A program made the translations under genes and the position numbers. Below, piece after piece: positions 35,675 to 47,269 of a stretch of DNA of 64,000 bases; position 1 is the first letter of the stretch, and each line of letters begins with the position of its first letter. Below the pieces are notes generated by a model, which ran no database searches, was not told where the DNA came from, and saw nothing but the letters and a program-made list of their open reading frames with translations. The stretch is from contig CM051518.1 of the NCBI GenBank assembly GCA_028015205.1, positions 36,174,001-36,238,000 on the forward strand. The letters are read 5' to 3'. The stretch comes from Mytilisepta virgata. Lineage: Eukaryota; Mollusca; Bivalvia; Mytilida; Mytilidae.

Positions 35675-35995
35675 ATGCCCCGCCACAAATGTGGCTGGGT
35701 ATATAGATTTACCCTTGTCCGTCAGTCCGTACGTTTAAATTTGGTTAAGTTTTGCGTTTAGCTCCATTTCTGAGAAACCTATAGTAATATATCAATGATA
35801 TTTCACCACTACAGCCATCCTTTATAGTACAAGGCAGTTCAGCAACACTGGGTCGCTATGACCTACATTTCATGCTTCAGTGACTTTGGTTTAATTTTAC
35901 TACATTAGGGTCAATAAATCAGAATCTTATGGTAATATATCAATGACCTTTCACCGCTACATTCCTCTTATATAGTACAACGCTATTCAGCAATA
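35675..35995. repeat. Dispersed repeat with ~155-bp internal duplication
   Basis: The block with ggtaatatatcaatgacctt recurs after ~150 bp along with tacaaggcagttcagcaa. It starts in a gccccgccacaaatgtggc patch. A similar phrase (accgttgattccgtctgtcg) occurs near 39,605. Confidence 0.5.
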
Positions 35996-36002
35996 TTTGG
36001 GT

Positions 36003-36420
36003 AAGCAAGTAAGTAAGTAATGTCTTTATTTAAAGAGGTAACACCGTTACATGTAGCATTAAAAAGCTTATCTTCCCGAAGGCCCTCAAATAAAATATAA
36101 ATTAATACAATGCACAGAATAAATTAATCTAACATTGATCCTATTTCTACAAAGATCCACGCCATGTAGACCATCAATATAAATATATACATACATGTAT
36201 ATATATAATCAATAAAATTATATGCATTTAATATAAACATTGAAGCAATAGAATATCTTGCCTTCAAATACTGTGACTTTAATTTAATAAATTTAGAAAG
36301 CAGCACGGAGCTTTAAGTAATCTATAATTTCTTTTGAAGGTTTCTATATTTTTCTTTAACTTTAGGTCTGTTGGTAAAGAATTCCATAAAATAGTCACAT
36401 TGACCTACATTTCATTGTCG
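36003..36420 (-). mobile_element. LINE 3' end (antisense)
   Basis: The reverse complement encodes LWNSLPTDLKLKKNIETFKR and NYRLLKAPC, the classic C terminus of LINE ORF2. It continues to a 3' UTR with AATAAA and ends in a CTTA repeat tail (plus strand gtaagcaagtaagtaagtaa). Confidence 0.75.
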
Positions 36421-37199
36421 AATAACTTTGCTTAAGGTTTATGTTTAGGTCCATTTCCTCATATTTCTTACATTTGAATTTTTTTTTTTTTTAAAAATGC
36501 TCATTCGAACATATAATAAAAGAAATCAAGTTGATACTGCCATAGCTCCATATCTTAGAAATCATGTTGTCAATGATACTTTAACAAAACAATTTTGGTC
36601 TTTTAAAGTACAACACAGTTCTGTACCATATATTTGCTCCATTATAAACTTCATTTTTCACTTTTATAACTGGATATAAACCTATATTGTTTTTAGGGCG
36701 GGACGTGTCTTTTGGACACATTTTGTAGTTTTCTTAACTTTTGACAGAAAAATGAGTTTTTTTTATTGGTATCGGGTAAAGATTATATTTTAATTACAAG
36801 TTGATGTTATATTGCAAAAAAAAGATTAAAAAGGACAGGAAAGTTACATTTACGCTTGTAAAAAAGTAATTCGATGTGAATAGTTAAATAAAATGGAATT
36901 GATACTTGGAACACTACATCCAACCTTGAATCCATATCTAAGGGCCAATGCAAAAACCAACCAAGAGTATAAATTAAGTAATATGACTCTTGCCCCTTTG
37001 TTCTCCCACCTTGCCTTAAAAACATATAGAATGATGATCACAAAAACTTTTACTTTACTAAAATTCTGACAAAAGTCAGTTGAATTAATTCTAAAATTGG
37101 CTGGTTTTTTTTGTGCTTAAGTGTTGTAAAACTTTACACCTATAATACAGGGTCTTGCATAGGGAAACATGAGGAAACAAAAATATCATTTATGATGAA

Positions 37200-37556
37200 A
37201 ACCGCCTTTGTGGTCTCCTGGTAGCGTGCTCGCCTCAAGTGCAGAAGGTCGCAGGTCCGATCCCCGGCCGGGTCAAACCAAAGACATTAAAATTGGTATT
37301 TGCTGCTTCTCCACCATGCACACGGCATATAGCCTACAATGTATAGGAGTAAGAGCAAAGGACTGGTAGTCAGTATAATGTGTCCGAGTGGGGTGATATG
37401 TCTTCCTGCGGATATTTACCTCGTGAGCTAGCACGTTAAAAATCTGGCTCAGCGTGTCAGTCTAGTACAAAGCAGGGATCATATTCATATCATATTAACA
37501 TGTTCTCGTTCTGATATGCACCTGGTTGCCACTGGACGATAAATAATCATCCATCC
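37200..37556 (+). mobile_element. tRNA-derived SINE with 15-bp target duplication
   Basis: The head has an A-box-like tggtagcgtgctcgcctcaa region and a B-box-like aggtccgatccccggcc, followed by a 3' body and an atccatcc tail. It is flanked by the perfect 15-bp repeat atcatttatgatgaa at 37,185-37,199 and 37,557-37,571. The perfect duplication points to a recent, complete insertion in the Ginger-like element. Confidence 0.85.
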
Positions 37557-38787
37557 ATCATTTATGATGAACAAAACATAACAATTTAACCTTCATGTAG
37601 TATTTTTATATAAGTTTGATATAAACATCCTTCACTGAGAACTGCATGAAAATAACCATGTGCCTATATGTTCAATCTGATATTTTGAAAATAGGTGAAA
37701 ATTTGAAATTTGAATAGGAATACATTGTACACAAACATTCATTGCAGTTCTAAACTCAAAGAGTCATATAGCATCGACTTAGAAAAAAGTACTTCATTGA
37801 TATATAACATACATATATTCCCTATTTGCAGATATTGGAGTGGTCTCCCGTATGCATGAGTTATCTTTCCTTACATAATGAGCAAAAATTTCTTTAACCT
37901 TTTCTGAAATATTGAATAGGAGAAAGCCTTCATCAGTTACAAAAATTTTGGAGAATAATGTGTATGGAACATATATATTCCTAAGAAAACAAATGACTAT
38001 TTGTTCATTTAATGTGCACACAACAGTTTTCAGTTTCCTAAATGATGTCAGGAATTGATGGTGTCTGTTAATCAAGTTGGTAACTGACCAATTTGTTGTA
38101 TCTTAAACCCCTATATAAAAACAATATACAATGTATATCAAATAAAAGATTTTTTTTCAAACTTTTCCACCATGTGACATTTATTTCTGATAAATTTCCA
38201 CTGTGACATAAACGAGATAAAATACAGTCCCTCCCCCCTTACAAAATCCCAAATACATGTATTGGCTGATTCTAGACTAACAGATTTAGGTGCGAAATTT
38301 AAAGGTGTATTATTATAGATATTTGAAAGGTTATATAAATCTGTTTTTAAAACATAGTTTCAAGGTAAATTTGCTGGCTTCCAATAGAGTAATCTCCCCT
38401 TAGTTAATATTAAATTATATGTTTTAAATTCACATTTCTGATCTTTTTATACAACTAAAATAAAGTTTAAGTATAAAGTAAGATAATAAATCATAAAAAT
38501 TCACTGTGCAATGATTAGCAAATTAGGCAATTTGCTTCCAGTTTTTTATTATTTTGGGGAAAAGTCTATAGAATTTTATTCAAAACTGTTGTTTGCATCA
38601 TGTGAAAGATGCCTCCAATAAGAACGTGGGAGACAACTCACATCGATCATGTCAATAAAAAGCACAATAAAAACAAGTAATTTGACCTAAATTAAGAATT
38701 GTTTTGAAAAAAATGTGTTTGTTGTTACACAATCTTACACTTATTACCCATTTATTTAACATGTACCTTGTATTCTTATTTTTACAG

Positions 38788-40036
38788 CCTCAAGCTTTGT
38801 CATGTGTAACCCTGAACAGGAAAAGGTTTATAACCCGAGAAATGTGATACGACAAAATGCAAGGTAACATTATTTCTGGTATTTGGTATAATACTGCTTG
38901 ATTTTGGTCACTGACCTACATTTAACGAATGAGTGACTGATAAAATTTTACATTAAAGTTCTTTGTAACTAAATGTAAATAATGTAGCTTACAGGTAAAT
39001 ATGTAAGCAATATCACTTCGGATTTGTTAAACCTGTGCATAGTTTTTTCGGACAGAACGTAACTTTGATGGCCTGAAAATAATTCTCAAGCTTATCTTCC
39101 ACTTTTCAATGTGTAAATGAAACTGATGTGCACGTTATCTGGGACTCTGTGTTGTATTTTTGTTCACAGTGCTTATGAAGTCATGTTTTCCCTGTATTAT
39201 TATCTTTGTAAAAAGGGGCTAGAAATGTGCCATTTTCATGACTTTTCCCAATTAATAAAAAAAATTATCATTGCTGAATAAAAAAAGGTATTCTTTTAGG
39301 CCAGGCAAAATTTATTTTTGGTGAATAGTTTCAGTCTCAAAGAGTTCTGTAAATGTAAAACAAATTCATTTCATTACAAAGTTAGATAAAAGGTTTGTTT
39401 CACTGGAAATTATTGAGTTTGTTTCATTCCTGATTCCATAAAATAAGCTATTTAAAAACATGGGGGAAGAAAGTTGCATGATATTATAACAGTTTCTAAT
39501 AGACAGTCAGACAATTTAAAACAACATTAATAATTGCCACAAAACAAAACAGGAAATTTATTTAATTTTCGTGCACCCGTCTTTAAAGACAGGACATATT
39601 ATGGTATACCGTTGATTCCGTCTGTCGTCCACACTTCGGACAACAACTCGAAAACGCTTTCACCAATTTTCAAAACTAGTTGACTTATTTAAATCTATTG
39701 ACGTAAGCTCCCTTTTGTTTTGTTTTTTTTTTCATCAATTCCGATATGACATGGATCTTTATTCGTTGAAAAATTGTCGAAAACTGTCAATTTTTCACAC
39801 TTTGGACGGTTATGGAATTTTATTCATTCAAATTTCAGTGTTATGGAACTTTGTTCATTAAAAAAGGGGGGATTTTTCACATGTCATGCTGTATCTTAAG
39901 AACGCATTGTCATATTTACTTCAAACTTTAAACATTTGTTTGTTGTGATAGTCTAAAGGTCTTTATACTTTTTGGTGAAGTTACAATTTTCTGTTCCAGA
40001 GTGGGATGCGACCTACCTGGTATTCATAAAAAATAA
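38788..40036 (+). CDS. Candidate two-exon C-terminal fragment, unrecognised
   Basis: Exon 38,788-38,863 (after tttttacag, before gtaacatt) reads SSFVMCNPEQEKVYNPRNVI. It joins in phase (AG|A) to an exon starting at 40,000 after ctgttccag, which ends at a stop at 40,034-40,036. Splice sites are good. I do not know the protein. It sits inside the Ginger-like element on the integrase strand, so it could be a second element gene or captured cargo. Confidence 0.3.
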
Positions 40037-41288
40037 GCAACAAAATCAAAGAGTCTATATGTTAACCGGTGAAATTTTATTTCCTGGACGACAGGTGTAT
40101 CATGCCCTCATGTTGCAGCAGTTTATTTATTTCTGCCTGGAAAAAAATTGCCCCCGAAGGTGAAAACAGACCTGATCATGTTAGGAGAAACCAACAATCA
40201 TTCTGTAAATTGTCAGAAAATATACATTTATTTTTAATTGCCAAATATGTTATAAACTTCTACCTGTTTCTGACGCTCATATCCTAATAAATTATATATA
40301 TTTCCCAACAATTTACTTGTACTTGAACAAAAATGTTTTACTTTGTCAGTTACTGATAAAAAAGTATATTCTAATTTGTACAGTCACAAGGATTTTATGT
40401 AGATGTACACTTAATATAAAATTTTCCGTTTTTATTAATAGGATGGTGATAGGTTACAGCCAAAGAGCCTGTTAAAAATTGAACATATTAAATGTAAAAT
40501 TGTCAGTTGTGGAGTTGGACAAAGTTGAGCTGAAGAAAACTGAGTGTATTATACATTGTACGGCAGTACATGTAGCAGTTTGAACAAGAGATTGAATTTT
40601 AATTTGACTAGATGAATTGAAAATTGAAATACACAATGACATTTCTGGAGTAATCCTGAAAAATTTTGATTTAAAAAGAAGTTTCTGAAATGTTCATCAC
40701 ACCATGAAAAAAAACCAATGGATTTATTTGAATTACGGAAAAAGATTAATCAGTTTTGGATAAATATATAACGCTAACTGAATGAAAGTTTCTATATTTA
40801 GTTTGAAAAATGTTCATTGAAATAGTTGTTTTTAATTCAGAATACAAAAAATCAGTAGATTTAATTTATATCTTTATTTTGTTTATATGTTTTGATGTTC
40901 TTTATCTAAAATCTAAAAGTAATTTTTGTCCTTTGTAAATTTATACAAGATACTTTTGGGGGAAGATAACTTATGCATATGGGAGACAACTTCAAATACA
41001 AGTAGGGAATGTGACATCTGGTTAACAAATGTAAAATGATAATAAATATAAACATTTATTTTAGCAGTTTATTAGAAAATTTTTGTATTTTGAAAAAGGA
41101 TTGTTAACATTTTTTTGTATTGAGTATTGACATACTATGTGATATTTATTATTAATAGATTTATTAAAATCATGTGTCTTGAGTAATTTTTCAAGTTTTA
41201 TTTTTAAAGATGAGGTGGCAAGAATTTGTATGAATTTTCTTGCTCTGTAGTAAGTGAACTTGATATCTCTGCTTGAGGCTTTAAAAAA
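40037..41288. other. AT-rich, no gene seen
   Basis: Interior of the Ginger-like element. Short frames only, no family signature. Confidence 0.5.
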
Positions 41289-41495
41289 CATACAAGTAAA
41301 GTCAAGAAATACCAAAGGGATATTCGAAGGAGGGGAAAATCGAAACAACTGACAAACTCCGGAGAACAACGAAGACAAGACCAAAACAATACAAGCACTA
41401 CAACTAAAAACTAATAACATGAACAACATGGACCCCACCAAAAAACGAGAGGTAGACTCAGGTGCTCCGGAAGAGTAAGCAGTCTGTTGACAAGA
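41289..41495 (-). mobile_element. 3' end of the FYGRHHDLV-type RT element
   Basis: ~200 bp nearly identical to 3,815-4,020 (aagtcaagaaataccaaagg … aggtgctccggaagagtaag). 5'-truncated. Confidence 0.75.
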
Positions 41496-42880
41496 ACCAA
41501 CAATTGTGCAAGTATCAATGGGGGGGGGGGGCTTTTTATGACCGTGGTGCGTCAGTGAACTGGAAACCCCTATCCGAAATTATCCATATATCGAATTTGT
41601 GGCCCGAAAATATCCAGGAAAGCTAAAATTACATATCTGAAATTATCCAGAAATAATAAAAGCCATGATGAGACATATTTAAAGGCAACCTGAATTCTCC
41701 TTTGTGCTTTATAAAAATCTGCAGAAAATCCTGACCAAAAATCTCCACCAGTTTTGTAAAATCTTGACCGGAATTTGCAGCACGTCCTTTATCTAGTACC
41801 ATTGAGTTACAGAGTTACACACACACACAACCCCCCCCCCCCCTCCCCCTTCCTCTCTCAGCATTGGGGATGATAAAAGGTCATGTTGATGGTAAGTGGT
41901 GCAGAATCTGCATGAATTGGCCCCTGCCATGATCATGCAGGGATCATATAATACTATATATACAGTTCCTGGATCATGTATTCCTGTAAAACCCTTGTAT
42001 TATGTACACATTGACCCAGAACAGTTAATATGGCTCATACATTTAAAGGTAGAAGTTACATCTATTCCTAAGCAAAGAAGGTAATTTTTCTCACAAGTAG
42101 TGATTAATTACCGGTAGTCCAACATTTTAAAGCATGGAAAACTTTTGCATCCAGACTGGTTTCAGAAGCTATATGCAGTGAAATTTGGCAGTCTCTGCAG
42201 TAAAAAAATAATCTCTGAACTTTAAAATTTTAATTCCTTGCCAAATTTAGGGAGATTTCAATACATGAAAGCAAATATTTTATTCGAAAAATGAAAATAA
42301 AAATTTATTTGTAACATTTTAGCATATGGTCCTACAGGATTGGTATAAATACATAAACGTGGGGTTTTGTAACATTTTGTTGGAGCCAAAATATTAAATC
42401 TGATCATTCTGAAACCTGGTGGTTTGTAATCCTGTGAAAAAATCTACTATACTGGTATGATATGTGAAATACTGAATGTATAATTTATCCAGATCTCATT
42501 GTGCATCCCCCCTACTTTTCTTGTGTTGTGTTTCAGTAAACATAAACTGAATGTAAATTGATTTTTCCCAGAAAACCAAATAGAGTATTAATGTTTATTT
42601 ATTAAATATGGTAACAATACAATATTAAAAATATGTTCATAATATTTGCGCTTCTAAAGTTTATATAACTGGTTGCCGACAACAAGATGGAAACAGTAAT
42701 TCCGGATATCTTTTTGGTCATCGGTCCGCTCTTAGAAATCCATCGTCCTCGTTGCGCTTTAAATCCGGAGCAAAATGAGAGTAGAGTTGTTGAATAAAAT
42801 AAAATCGAAAAGTGCATGGGCATACGCTGAACAGACATTATAGACATGAATATGTGTGAAATCTGCTATATCTGCGGTAA

Positions 42881-43032
42881 TAGAAAAGTGCTGCTACTTT
42901 TCCTGGTTTGTATTCGTTTTTGAGAAAACTGCATTTAAAGGTGAAAAATCGTGCTTTTTTGACGCATTCCAGTACTTCATGTCAAATTTTGTAAAAAATA
43001 CACAAATCCAGACAAAGTAGCAGCACTTTTCA
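42881..43032. repeat. Fold-back pair, 19-bp arms
   Basis: agaaaagtgctgctacttt at 42,882-42,900 has its exact reverse complement at 43,014-43,032 (c-terminal base aside), ~113 bp apart. Confidence 0.6.
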
Positions 43033-43779
43033 GGAAGGCGGGGTCCTATAGAATATATCGTATATATTCTTGTTAATAGCTGACGCCCCTACGCCCTTGC
43101 ACTTTTGCGAAATGTATGTACCGCCGGTCCGTTGTTGGTAATTCGCTGTAGTATGCAAATGAGCAATCACGTGACTGAAATAATTACCTGTTAGATACCT
43201 CTTGTCATTGTCATTAACATAGTGGTTAACGATAACGCTCATATGCTAAATATGAAGAGTATTCCTTATTTAAGTGGAATAGACCCAATATTATGAAATA
43301 AAAAAAAAACATATGCCTTAACATCGCTGCGATGATGGTACTAGTATACTACTACTCAAGAATGAAAATCGTCCATAACATGTACAAAGCACTGGAATCT
43401 TAAGACGAACTAGCACTTGGAGAGTGATATATACTATACATTACATCCATCGGAGAGTATGATCAAATTTCGACAAAGAAATATCTAACCTAGAAGCAGA
43501 AAGTGTATTCCGGAGAATCGAAAATCGAATAAAAATTAAACTGAGTGATGTACATAGATAAGAGAAGGCCAAAATATATATATGAAAATAAGAACAACAG
43601 AACTGTAAAAAAATAAGAATAATAATCCACGAAGTAGTAAGCTATTAAATTGCTCCGTGCATGATCCGATCTGTTTCGCTAAACTTCATCATAGGTGACA
43701 TTCTTTGTTTTCCCCATTATTTGACCACTAATGATCTGTTTTGACGAAAATGTGTCAAAAAACTTCCGTGACACATTTG

Positions 43780-43964
43780 AATGGACACGTTTGGGCGACT
43801 AACACGATAAGGACACGTTTAAGCGTATGTACTATGACGTCGAAATGGACACGTTTGGGCGTCGTTCCAAACTGGACACGTTTGGGCATACTGTGACGTC
43901 GAAATGGACAAGTTTGGGCGGATCGGACACGTTTGAGGGGAAGGAAACGTTTCTGAGTGTTACA
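43780..43964 (-). repeat. Right terminal repeat with six binding-site-like motifs
   Basis: ggacacgtttgggcg variants near 43,783, 43,811, 43,846, 43,873, 43,905 and 43,924, then gagtgttaca at the terminus. The motif is the reverse complement of the left-end motif. Two atgacgtcgaaatgg-like spacers are unique to this side. Confidence 0.8.
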
Positions 43965-44195
43965 TATTTAAAAATAATTAAAAAAATTGTTAATGTATAA
44001 GAATATTAAACTTTTTTAACAGCGATACATGTATCTTTCTGTGTTGGAAGGTTCAAGGATAAGGAATTCTAAATTTTGTACAATATCAGACGATTTACAT
44101 TTATCGTGTATGCTTAATTTCAATACTATAAGTAAAAGACTTGGAAGGGGAGCCAATATAATGTGGCATTGACATTAACAAGAGTGGACAAACCA

Positions 44196-44872
44196 AATGT
44201 CTCGCCTGAGTAAGTAGAATAAAGATAATCTGATAATGTACAAAACTTAAAAGAAATGCATTTAAAAAATAGTTATGTTCATGTAACATGTCTCTGAGAC
44301 ATTTGACGCAAGTAACTCAAGACTAAAATTGTGTTCAAGGTTAGGTGACAGGTCAAGGTCAGGAAACATGTCATAATAGCATGTACCCACCAAGAACTAT
44401 CTATAGGTCAAACATGATTGGCCTAGTTATTACAGTTGCTGAGAAATAGACTTAATCAGGAAATGTGACACAAGTCACTCAAGCATACTGTTGAGGTCGG
44501 GGTTCGAAGACAGGTGTCAGTCTGGAATGTACCACTCGATCTATATGACAAATACGGTGGATTTTGGTATTACACTTGCTGAGTAATGGACTTAATCACG
44601 AAACCTGGACGCAGATTTAATCCCCACACTGCATCAATCTGATTTATGAAGTCAATGAACCAGGAAAATGAGGTCAAGGTCCCAAGACAAATTTTTGGCT
44701 GCAAGGTTTGTATCATTATGTATCTGCGATCCAAAAAACTTAAGTGTAGGTACTATCTGTTTAAAGTTATTGAGGTTTAAAAAAAAAACTTTACCGGAAA
44801 CTAAAACCTGTATATCGCCTTTCAGGCGAGACAAAAAACTAATATTGATTAATGCAGTGTGGGGATTAATGT
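44196..44872. repeat. Nested inverted repeats
   Basis: gtctcgcctgag (44,198) pairs with ctttcaggcgagac (44,818). taatccccacactgca (44,618) pairs with tgcagtgtggggatta (44,852). Probably one MITE-like repeat within or beside another. Internal ggtcaaggtc phrases recur. Confidence 0.5.
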
Positions 44873-44967
44873 CAATATCAACACCATATTCACAATTTCA
44901 AAAGTATTTAATTGTTTTATTATATACATGTAACATGTAGCGTAAGCCAGATTCTTATATTTCCACA

Positions 44968-45109
44968 TTAGTATTTTGTCTTGTCTTGGTATTTCATGGA
45001 ATCTGATAAACCGAAATCCTTTATGTATTCTTCCCGCTCTCTTGTCGCTTCGATATTCTTACAATCTACTACAGCTAATAGGTCTGTTCTATTTATAACT
45101 TTTGAACAG
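44968..45109 (-). CDS. Candidate terminal exon, unrecognised
   Basis: After an acceptor-like gcatcacag, the 142-nt frame reads CSKVINRTDLLAVVDCKNIE … and YIKDFGLSDSMKYQDKTKY to a stop at 44,968. Composition is protein-like. No donor exon was found upstream and I do not recognise it. Confidence 0.25.
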
Positions 45110-45837
45110 CTGTGATGCATGTATCATAAAAGAATGTTTTCGGAACCGCCCTTAATAGCCAATAGAAGTGACAGGAATTTTGCAGATATCATAGGCCATG
45201 GAAAAATAGTCACAAAAAGTACAAACAATAATAGCAAGGTATTTAAAAAAATAATGTGAAGTATTTTATATTTAAAGAAATAAAATAAAAATAATGCAAG
45301 ATGAAAAAAGGCAACATCATCAGTTATCCGAGTTTATCATGTTGAACATTGAGATTGTACAGGCCTGAAGCACTATTTGGTGCTATAATATGATGTGTTT
45401 TCCTTTTTTTGGAATTTTCAGCTCAAGAGTTAAATTCAAATTCTCTCATCCGGAAATACAACATAAAGTAAAGGTGAAAATGGAGGTATCATTTTTTTAG
45501 AGTGACAAGACATCATTATGACATATACAACAACACAGACATCATTACATTCACTATTAGAAAAAAAAACCACTAAAAATAAAGCAAGAAAACAAACTTG
45601 AACCAAAATTATGGCTGTTTAAGTATCCCAATTGTTATTTTACATAACTGTGCACAGTTAGCGAAATGCCTCGATGTTTTTTTAAAGCCTTTGTCACAAT
45701 AATCACTGAGAAATTAAAAAACGGGATATCGACTAAATGTGAATGTCCCTAATTCTTAAAAAAAAATTTAAAGATCTGCTTAAAGATGTTTATCATTAAT
45801 AATATTAAATTATCAAAATTCATAGAAAATTCGAGTT

Positions 45838-45995
45838 TAGTTTAGTTGGGATTTTACGCCGTTTTCAGCATATTTGGCTATTTCGCGGCGGCCAGTTTTT
45901 ATTGGTGGAGGAAGTCGGAGTACCCGGAGAGAACCCGACCTTCGGTAGGAAAATTGGCAATTGGATTATGGTTAAATGGTCGAAACAATATGCCT
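45838..45995 (+). repeat. Dispersed bivalve repeat
   Basis: ttagttgggattttacgccg … ggctatttcgcggcggccag … aagtcggagtacccggagag. The same start, interrupted by a MITE, occurs at 34,882-35,045. Probably part of a SINE or other short interspersed family. Confidence 0.5.
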
Positions 45996-46464
45996 GGGGT
46001 AAAGATAAAAATCATCTTTTTCTGGGGAAAAAATTGGAGATTTTCGACCATAAAAACATTTTAAAGAAAAATGTACTCAAACTTGATAAATATACCTCAG
46101 TGTATTAGTTTCATTAGAAAATTACAGATAATAAATATACTGTGGTTCATACATTTTCTATTGTTTCTGTTTAAGTACTATTGACCGGTCAACATTCGTT
46201 TGCGGGATTTTTAAACATTACACATTTTCTCGCGAAATTTTTTAGTTTTATCTTATCGTAAAGTAAACGTCCGAGAACATCAAAAATATTGATTTGTCAT
46301 CAAAAATATTGATTTGTCAGACGACAATAGAGGCATCCAGTTGGTAGGGATTTGCCTCCGTATAACTGAGGGAAAAAAAACAAGATATATTAGACGACAG
46401 CGATGCGAAAAAGACCCAAAATGTATAAGGCATCAGTAAATTTGCTTTCGGTATAATAAAACAC

Positions 46465-46605
46465 TTATTTACTGTGTATGAGGGGAATAGTAAGTTTATT
46501 GTCCCCTCAATACCAACTATTGCCCCTTGGCTACACCTCGGGTCAATAGTTAATATCTCGGGGACATTTAACGTAATTTTCCCCTCATACCCAGTCAATA
46601 AATAT
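46465..46605. repeat. Fold-back repeat
   Basis: actgtgtatgaggggaatag (46,470) pairs with cccctcatacccagt (46,578) around ~85 bp. The minus-strand 93-codon frame spanning it is not taken as a gene. Confidence 0.5.
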
Positions 46606-46702
46606 ATGATATCCAGCGTAAACTGAGGCCATAATAGATATACAAATCAGATCATTTATTTGAAATACAGTTATGATTTTATTAATAAAGCTGTTGTGAA
46701 GT

Positions 46703-46783
46703 ACATATGTATTCTATAGAGCTGTCAAAACATATGTATTCTATAGAGCTGTCAAAACATATGTATTCTATAGAGCTTTCAAA
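46703..46783. repeat. 27-bp tandem repeat, three copies
   Basis: Unit contains acatatgtattctatagagc. Three copies, the third with one substitution. Confidence 0.95.
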
Positions 46784-47269
46784 ACAGACAGTATGGAAAA
46801 TTGAAAGTTTTAATATTCTGAAATGAAATCAGAAACATAGACTTAGTCTTACACATCCTAAACATTTTTGTCGTCATAAATGTAAATGTGTTTCAATGCG
46901 GAAACATTTATTCATTCTGATATCATTTTAACATTAATTTATAATTAGCGTGAGAGTAACTGCCTTAAAGATGGCAGCGTACATTTATGATACTTTCTAC
47001 AAGCCACATATTTTCAACTGGCATTGAGAAATTGGACGATAACAATACAGAATGCGGGTAAGTACTTTTTATTTTATTTTAAACATGTTTTCAATTGCTT
47101 TTTAAAGAAAATAGCAATCTTTATTACTATTATTTTATCATTTAGGAGTATATTCCCAAAGCTCCTGCTTAATTTTCCTCCATTATCTTTTTATAATGCT
47201 AAAATTTGAACAAGGTTATTGCACTGAAAAGTAGGATATTAACCTTTTGTTTCTTAGTTTTTTTTAGAG

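Larger units (their letters stand above)
28895..43964 (+). mobile_element. Ginger-like DNA transposon (~15.1 kb) with later insertions
   Basis: Both ends are TGTAACACTC in inverted orientation (28,895 and 43,964), each followed by subterminal copies of caaacgtgtcc. TGT…ACA ends and a retroviral-type integrase match the Ginger superfamily, which also commonly makes 4-bp target duplications. Here the flanks are TA on both sides within a palindromic aaatatg context, so the duplication length is unclear. The plus strand encodes a six-exon integrase. Insertions inside include LINE 3' ends, a SINE and RT-element 3' ends. They account for part of the length; the rest (33.1-43.7 kb) is mostly non-coding. 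Confidence 0.7.

Noticed and set aside
37204..37280. tRNA gene
   Set aside because: A- and B-box-like motifs are present, but they are the head of a SINE with body, tail and target duplication; no proper cloverleaf was found.
41521..41847. Poly-G, poly-C and CA tracts as structured elements (G-quadruplex)
   Set aside because: Single homopolymer runs, as also at 21,242 and 27,008; likely slippage or assembly-prone tracts with no further pattern.
46317..46598. 93-codon minus-strand gene
   Set aside because: Covers a fold-back repeat; the frame is explained by the repeat and has no family signature.
46970..47056. First coding exon with an aagATGGCAGC start and a gtaagt donor
   Set aside because: The frame from this ATG stops after 18 codons before the donor, and no downstream exon was found.
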